Below are positions 6,652 through 9,159 of a stretch of DNA of 9,159 bases, piece after piece. The DNA is from Verrucomicrobiia bacterium (GTDB taxonomy: Bacteria > Verrucomicrobiota > Verrucomicrobiia > Limisphaerales > UBA11358). The stretch's first letter is position 1. Every line of letters starts with the position of its first letter. The notes beneath the pieces are model-generated. The model was not told where the DNA came from and made no database searches. It saw only the letters and a list, made by a program, of their open reading frames with translations. The position numbers and the translations under genes are program-made. The DNA lies in assembly GCA_030044395.1 (NCBI GenBank), contig JASHVW010000403.1, positions 1 through 9,159 of the forward strand, written 5' to 3'.

Positions 6652-6960
6652 AACGATCCGGGCGGCAACTGCCGCCGCATTGGCAGACAGTTTGAATGGA
6701 AATAACCGTTCGTGTCGGGCAGGGAAACACGCGACGTAAATCGAAATTCATCCTCAAGTTTTATATTGTTGGGATCTGCGGGAATATCCCCGAAAGCGAG
6801 GATGCCAGCCGCCGGCCGCTGAGCGGAGTCCCAGGGCTGGCCGGTCCGGTCGGAAGTAGCGCCATGCGGATAAAGACGCTCCCGAAAAAAAACAAAAATG
6901 CTCTTAAAAACTAAGATCGTTCACTTGACGCTTGACTCATGAACCCTCACAAAAGGCGGA
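6652..6960. other. GH31 upstream region, no gene seen
   Basis: The 309 bp hold the palindrome at 6661-6676. A nested inverted repeat lies further upstream: GCCAGCC (6804-6810) with GGCTGGC (6835-6841), enclosing CCGC-TGA-GCGG (6816-6826). An A-rich block at 6887-6915 reads as a T-rich run on the minus strand. An open frame at 6696-6914 on the plus strand lacks protein-like character. The region should contain the GH31 promoter; AATATAAAAC on the minus strand near 6763-6772 is a possible -10 area, but I see no matching -35. Confidence 0.4.
6661..6676. promoter_or_regulatory. Palindrome just upstream of the GH31 start
   Basis: GGCGGCA (6661-6667) and TGCCGCC (6670-6676) are perfect inverted arms with a 2-bp centre, 10 bp ahead of the GH31 start codon. 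The site could be an operator for a dimeric regulator or a hairpin in the 5' leader that affects translation. No regulator gene is nearby. Confidence 0.3.
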
Positions 6961-7029
6961 TTACCCCTCATAATGCCATCGTTCGCCTTCCGCCGTCTCG
7001 ATAATCGTTTTATATTTCAGCGTGTCCAT
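6961..7029 (-). pseudogene. 22-codon gene-start remnant, similar to the GNAT ORF start
   Basis: ATG at 7029 begins MDTLKYKTIIETAEGERWHYEG and stops at 6961. The first 14 residues agree at 11 positions with the start of the GNAT ORF (MSTLEYKTIIEPAE). The motif M-x-T-L-x-Y-K-T-I-I-E also resembles the start of HicB-type antitoxins, a weak family hint that I cannot confirm. No continuation of either family follows in any frame, so this looks like a broken 5' end left after recombination. It begins 17 nt beyond the outer core of the composite repeat (7046-7052), a cassette-like spacing. Confidence 0.5.
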
Positions 7030-7035
7030 AAAATC
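6990..7035. repeat. 46-bp direct repeat over a gene start, copy A
   Basis: Positions 6990-7035 and 8074-8119 agree at 41 of 46 bases by eye, without gaps. Both cover the same functional place: 6 bases upstream of an ATG and the first about 13 codons, on the minus strand. The agreement stops sharply on both sides. Confidence 0.75.
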
Positions 7036-7038
7036 GAC

Positions 7039-7217
7039 CGTCCGGCCATAACAACAAACCTCCGGCGCGGCCGCTGATCCAAAACAATGTAGGCGTGACA
7101 GAAAGTAGTCCGCGAGCGCCGCCCTGGGAACCCATGCCCCAATCCCATCCGCCATTTGCGGAAGCCGCGCGAGGCGCGAAAGCTGATCTGCGGCTCTCCT
7201 CAGATTTTGTGTTAGGA
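7039..7217. repeat. Composite repeat, copy 2 ('empty' form), attC-like
   Basis: Joins directly the two parts that are 437 bp apart in copy 1 (3145-3270 plus 3708-3775). Its ends are imperfect inverted repeats. The left arm 7046-7079 reads CCATAACAACAAACCTCCGG, then CGCGGCCGCTGATC. The reverse complement of the right arm 7185-7216 reads CCTAACACAAAATCTGAGGA, then GAGCCGCAGATC. They share CC, TAACA, CAAA, CT, GG, GCCGC and GATC with small gaps. The outer cores are CCATAAC (7046-7052) and GTTAGGA (7211-7217), near but not exact matches to the integron attC cores RYYYAAC/GTTRRRY. At about 173 bp it is longer than most attC sites. A miniature inverted-repeat element is the main alternative. Confidence 0.6.
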
Positions 7218-7221
7218 GACA

Positions 7222-7419
7222 TCATCCTTTCGAATGTCTGCTTCTCCAAATAAAAAGACTCAAAATGCATGCAAACGCTCCGCAAAGCGTAAGAGTCTGA
7301 CGGGGAAAAATCAAAGAGCCGTCCGAAAGAATCAAGCCACGGGCGCCTGAGTCGGTAAAGAACCCCAGCACCAGCAATGCAACACCAACGAATCCCAAAA
7401 TAATTCCGAACGTCTTCAT
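7222..7419 (-). CDS. Small two-helix membrane protein (65 aa)
   Basis: I do not recognise a family. The peptide starts MKTFGIILGFVGVALLVLGF, a hydrophobic helix at residues 4-22, has a short polar loop (TDSGARGLILSDGSLIFPRQ) and a second helix at about 42-58 (TLCGAFACILSLFIW), and ends in a basic tail RSRHSKG. Both ends would be cytoplasmic. The stop codon (7222-7224) lies 4 nt from the composite-repeat arm. A longer frame on the same strand (7010-7471) overlaps it but reads through the repeat and is not credible. No clear ribosome site precedes the ATG. The two clean helices make a real gene likely. Confidence 0.55.
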   Translation of the reverse strand: MKTFGIILGFVGVALLVLGFFTDSGARGLILSDGSLIFPRQTLTLCGAFACILSLFIWRSRHSKG

Positions 7420-7477
7420 ATATGCGAATTTCGCCCAAAAACTCGGCTTTCGTCAAAGTCACCGATGTCAAATCATT

Positions 7478-8113
7478 TTACAATTTCCCTTGATGGCTCC
7501 CCTTAGATTTTGCGTTAGACGGCATCTTGGCCAATGCCAGCCTGTACCGGCGCCGATAACGCGCTCCGTCCTGATACATTTCGTGACTGGGAGGAATCCG
7601 CACGGTCTCGATGTACCTCGCCCCGATAATCCGGCAGGTCTTCTGAGACGCAATGTTTCTCGGGTCAACCGTCAGCCACACAACTTTCAAACCGTGGGCA
7701 TTGGCGAGCGCTAATAAAAGCTGGCAACTCCTGGCTGCGTATCTATGACCTCGAAATCTCGGCCGAACCTCGTATCCGATGTGGCCCGGATAACGTAATG
7801 TGCGGGCTGAACCAATCCGTAGTCTTATCTTGCCCATTGTCATCTTCCGGCTCGCATGAACCATCTCAAACTCATACATGGGAACGTGACGCCTTACTGG
7901 GTCGCCCTTCTCCACGCTCGCCAAAACTAACTCCAAATCTCCGTCAACCAGTTTTCCGGGTCGTATGAACTTGAACGAGGTTCTCGTGCCGCCTAACGTT
8001 CCAATATAGGTTGAGCCACGCCGACCGCTTGTCCGCCGCACTAGCCCTGCCATGGAGGATGGAGCGAATGGCTCCGCCGGTTCGATAATCGTTTTATATT
8101 CCAGCGTGCTCAT
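7478..8113 (-). CDS. GNAT family N-acetyltransferase (211 aa, ends possibly acquired)
   Basis: Transfers an acetyl group from acetyl-CoA to an amine; the substrate is unknown. The conserved domain covers about residues 47-190: FKFIRPGKLVDGDLELVL, EFEMVHAS, GKIRLRIG, then the acetyl-CoA-binding motif GHIGYEVRPRFRGHRYAARS (110-129). The second motif is DPRNIASQKTC (150-160) and the end is EMYQDGARYRRRYRL. It matches a GNAT subgroup with the same R-P-G-x-L-V-D-G-D-L start and N-I-A-S-x-x-T-C block. Residues 1-46 are not domain-like; residues 1-14 come from the 46-bp repeat, and M21 (8053) is an alternative start. The final about 14 residues (PSNAKSKGSHQGKL) are encoded by a solo repeat arm. It begins 4 nt after the DUF805 stop, so the two may share an mRNA. 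Confidence 0.85.
   Translation of the reverse strand: MSTLEYKTIIEPAEPFAPSSMAGLVRRTSGRRGSTYIGTLGGTRTSFKFIRPGKLVDGDLELVLASVEKGDPVRRHVPMYEFEMVHASRKMTMGKIRLRIGSARTLRYPGHIGYEVRPRFRGHRYAARSCQLLLALANAHGLKVVWLTVDPRNIASQKTCRIIGARYIETVRIPPSHEMYQDGARYRRRYRLALAKMPSNAKSKGSHQGKL
7491..7520. repeat. Solo arm of the composite repeat at the GNAT 3' end
   Basis: TGATGGCTCCCCTTAGATTT (7491-7510) then TGCGTTAGAC matches the right arm at 7184-7217, with a 3-4 nt deletion and a few substitutions. Its core GTTAGAC (7514-7520) fits GTTRRRY exactly. No partner arm is found nearby. The GNAT frame reads through it and stops at 7478-7480. Confidence 0.55.
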
Positions 8114-8119
8114 AAAATC
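8074..8119. repeat. 46-bp direct repeat over a gene start, copy B
   Basis: Second copy of the sequence at 6990-7035. It spans the first codons of the GNAT ORF and reaches into the DUF805 stop codon (8118-8120). Confidence 0.75.
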
Positions 8120-8462
8120 AAGGCGCAGTCGGCATTGGCTCCAACACGATGTCAGACCTTTGCCATGATTTCAAAGCTGCTGCCCTGAAAAGCAAAATCA
8201 AACTAAGCCAAATGTCTGCGATGGGAACAAAAATCATCAAAAGCCACCAACCGCTCATGCCGATATCACGAATCCTTGGCAGGTCAATGAAGAAGAATTC
8301 ATAAGCTGAAAGAATCGCAATTGATGTCCAGAAATATGCAGGAGTTAAGGTCGTGCTACATGAATACAGAAAACTACCCACGACAGCCGCCACCAACTCT
8401 CGTATGAAGTAAGCAAGACGATGCAACCGGCAGGGGAATATCAAATCAATGAGCCAATGCAT
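8118..8462 (-). CDS. DUF805-like membrane protein (114 aa)
   Basis: An inner-membrane protein of about the usual DUF805 length (110-150 aa). It has the family layout: an N-terminal F-x-x-R-L-H-R-L-A-Y-F segment, hydrophobic helices at about 16-36, 42-59 and 70-93, and the signature DLPRIRDIGMSGWWLL (60-75), corresponding to the usual R-L-H-D-I-G-x-S-G-W-W. The family's function is unknown to me. The ATG at 8462 is preceded at 8473-8479 by GTTAGGC when read on the minus strand, an exact match to an integron core-site consensus 11 nt away; no ribosome site is obvious. The tail (EPMPTAP) ends 4 nt before the GNAT start. Confidence 0.78.
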   Translation of the reverse strand: MHWLIDLIFPCRLHRLAYFIRELVAAVVGSFLYSCSTTLTPAYFWTSIAILSAYEFFFIDLPRIRDIGMSGWWLLMIFVPIADIWLSLILLFRAAALKSWQRSDIVLEPMPTAP

Positions 8463-8839
8463 AATCGAAAAGGCCTAACTTCCATTCACTGACCAGCCTT
8501 CATTTATGTCTTCCGCAATCCCCACAAGGCCAAACTGTTGTAATCCGCTCATAATAAAACAATTTTTCGGACTTTACTCCCCTTGGCCCTGTGCGTCAAC
8601 TGATGACTCGCTCTCCACGCAAGTTCCTGATAATCAATGGAACCGTTTTTCAATGAAACCGGCGCTGAACATGGCGGCGTTGCGAAACGGCTTGCCAACC
8701 TATGCGTTGGCGGAATAATTGCGGAAACGACCGGCAAAACTCAATTTGACGCCATGAACATCAGGTCAAATGGGAAATCCCGGATAAGATGGTTCTTGCC
8801 CGCGGAAAGGGGACGCCGCTTGATTAAGGAAGTGAAATC
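8463..8839. other. Divergent intergenic region between DUF805 and Asp-box genes
   Basis: These 377 bp should hold promoters in both directions. A small inverted repeat GCCAAC / GTTGGC lies at about 8693-8711. An open frame at 8637-8843 on the plus strand (68 codons) overlaps the next gene's start in ATGA, but its protein has no recognisable or compositional support, so I do not call it. Other open frames here are no better. Confidence 0.4.
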
Positions 8840-8842
8840 ATG
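8826..8842 (+). promoter_or_regulatory. Ribosome binding site of the Asp-box gene
   Basis: AAGGA at 8826-8830 lies 9 nt before the ATG at 8840. It supports this start, which also gives a full signal peptide. Confidence 0.55.
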
Positions 8843-9159
8843 AAAACGAAGCATCAAATCGTGCATACGCTGGCGCTGCTTGCCCTGGCGACCTTGAATG
8901 CCGAATTTTCAAGCGCCCACGCCCAAAGCTCCACCAACTGGAACACCCTGACCAATTGGACGCAGACCAGCGCGCTTGGTGAAGATTGGCAAACCATCGC
9001 CTCGTCGTCCGACGCTACAAAATTGGCGGCGGCGGTTTACTATGGCGGGATTTACACTTCAACCAATGCCGGGACGACTTGGACCCAGACCAGCGCGCCG
9101 ATTTCTCAAGACTGGTATTCCATCGCCTCTTCGGCAGATGGAACCAAATTGGCGGCGGC
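8840..9159 (+). CDS. Exported Asp-box (BNR-like) repeat protein, 3' end outside window
   Basis: The 106 visible codons start with a Sec signal peptide (MKTKHQIVHTLALLALATLN, then ...SSAHA, likely cut after A28). A tandem repeat of 41 residues follows. Unit one starts at W40 (WTQTSALGEDWQTIASSSDA) and unit two at W81 (WTQTSAPISQDWYSIASSAD). Each unit contains a (D/E)-W-x-x-I-A-S-S-x-D-x-T-K-L-A-A strand pair and then, where complete, G-G-I-Y-T-S-T-N-A-G-T-T-W. S-T-N-A-G-T-T-W is an Asp-box of the S-x-[DN]-x-G-x-T-W form, typical of sialidase/sortilin-like beta-propellers. This predicts a multi-bladed extracellular or surface beta-propeller. An enzyme role is not implied, since many such proteins are non-catalytic. 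The window ends within the second unit. A good ribosome site supports the start. Confidence 0.85.
   Translation, partial: MKTKHQIVHTLALLALATLNAEFSSAHAQSSTNWNTLTNWTQTSALGEDWQTIASSSDATKLAAAVYYGGIYTSTNAGTTWTQTSAPISQDWYSIASSADGTKLAA

Noticed and set aside
6696..6914. 72-codon plus-strand frame upstream of GH31
   Set aside because: It crosses nested inverted repeats and ends in a lysine/asparagine run from an A-rich block; no protein-like features.
7010..7471. 153-codon minus-strand frame overlapping the 65-aa membrane protein
   Set aside because: Most of it is translation of the composite repeat and of the 46-bp repeat in another frame; the 65-aa frame has a coherent two-helix layout.
1..9159. 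Search for tRNA, rRNA, CRISPR arrays, riboswitches, transposases or integrases
   Set aside because: None was recognised by eye on either strand. In particular there is no recombinase gene to explain the attC-like repeats within this window.

Overview
The window looks like a chromosomal piece of a moderately GC-rich, Gram-negative-type bacterium, most likely of the Verrucomicrobiota (Limisphaerales/Pedosphaera-like). This assignment is inference. It rests on a prepilin-type cleavage/methylation protein of the free-standing kind common in that phylum, a small TPR protein of a typical verrucomicrobial type, exported proteins with Sec signals, an Asp-box repeat protein, many lone small genes, and long intergenic stretches filled with dispersed repeats. 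There is no rRNA, tRNA, CRISPR array, integrase or transposase in view.

Layout. The plus-strand part (1-3121) holds the 3' part of a DUF434 gene whose last codons run into a REP-like hairpin; a 54-residue single-pass membrane peptide; a TPR protein; a repeat-rich spacer with a good terminator candidate; and a prepilin-like secreted protein. The minus-strand part (3258-8462), read in its own direction, holds DUF805 membrane protein, GNAT acetyltransferase, a 65-residue two-helix membrane protein, a 22-codon gene remnant, a large secreted GH31 glycosidase with a PA14 insert (probable alpha-xylosidase), and a 66-residue protein that is just an IF-2 N-terminal domain. A new plus-strand gene for an exported Asp-box (BNR-like) repeat protein starts at 8840 and runs off the window.

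How the parts relate. No multi-gene pathway is visible. The GH31 enzyme (polysaccharide side-chain removal in the periplasm or outside the cell), the prepilin-like protein and the Asp-box protein are all exported. DUF805 and GNAT are closely spaced (4 nt) and may be co-transcribed. The rest look like independent accessory genes.

The most unusual feature is a family of repeats woven through the minus-strand genes. Two copies (3145-3775 and 7039-7217) share both ends, and their ends are imperfect inverted repeats with TAAC/GTTA-type cores, reminiscent of integron attC sites. One copy is 'empty' (about 175 bp). The other carries about 437 bp of extra sequence that includes almost the whole IF-2N gene. 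A lone third arm sits at the 3' end of the GNAT gene and supplies its last codons. A separate 46-bp repeat covers the start codon of both the GNAT gene and the 22-codon remnant. Together these suggest cassette-like or MITE-like gene shuffling, but no recombinase is in view and the interpretation is unproven.
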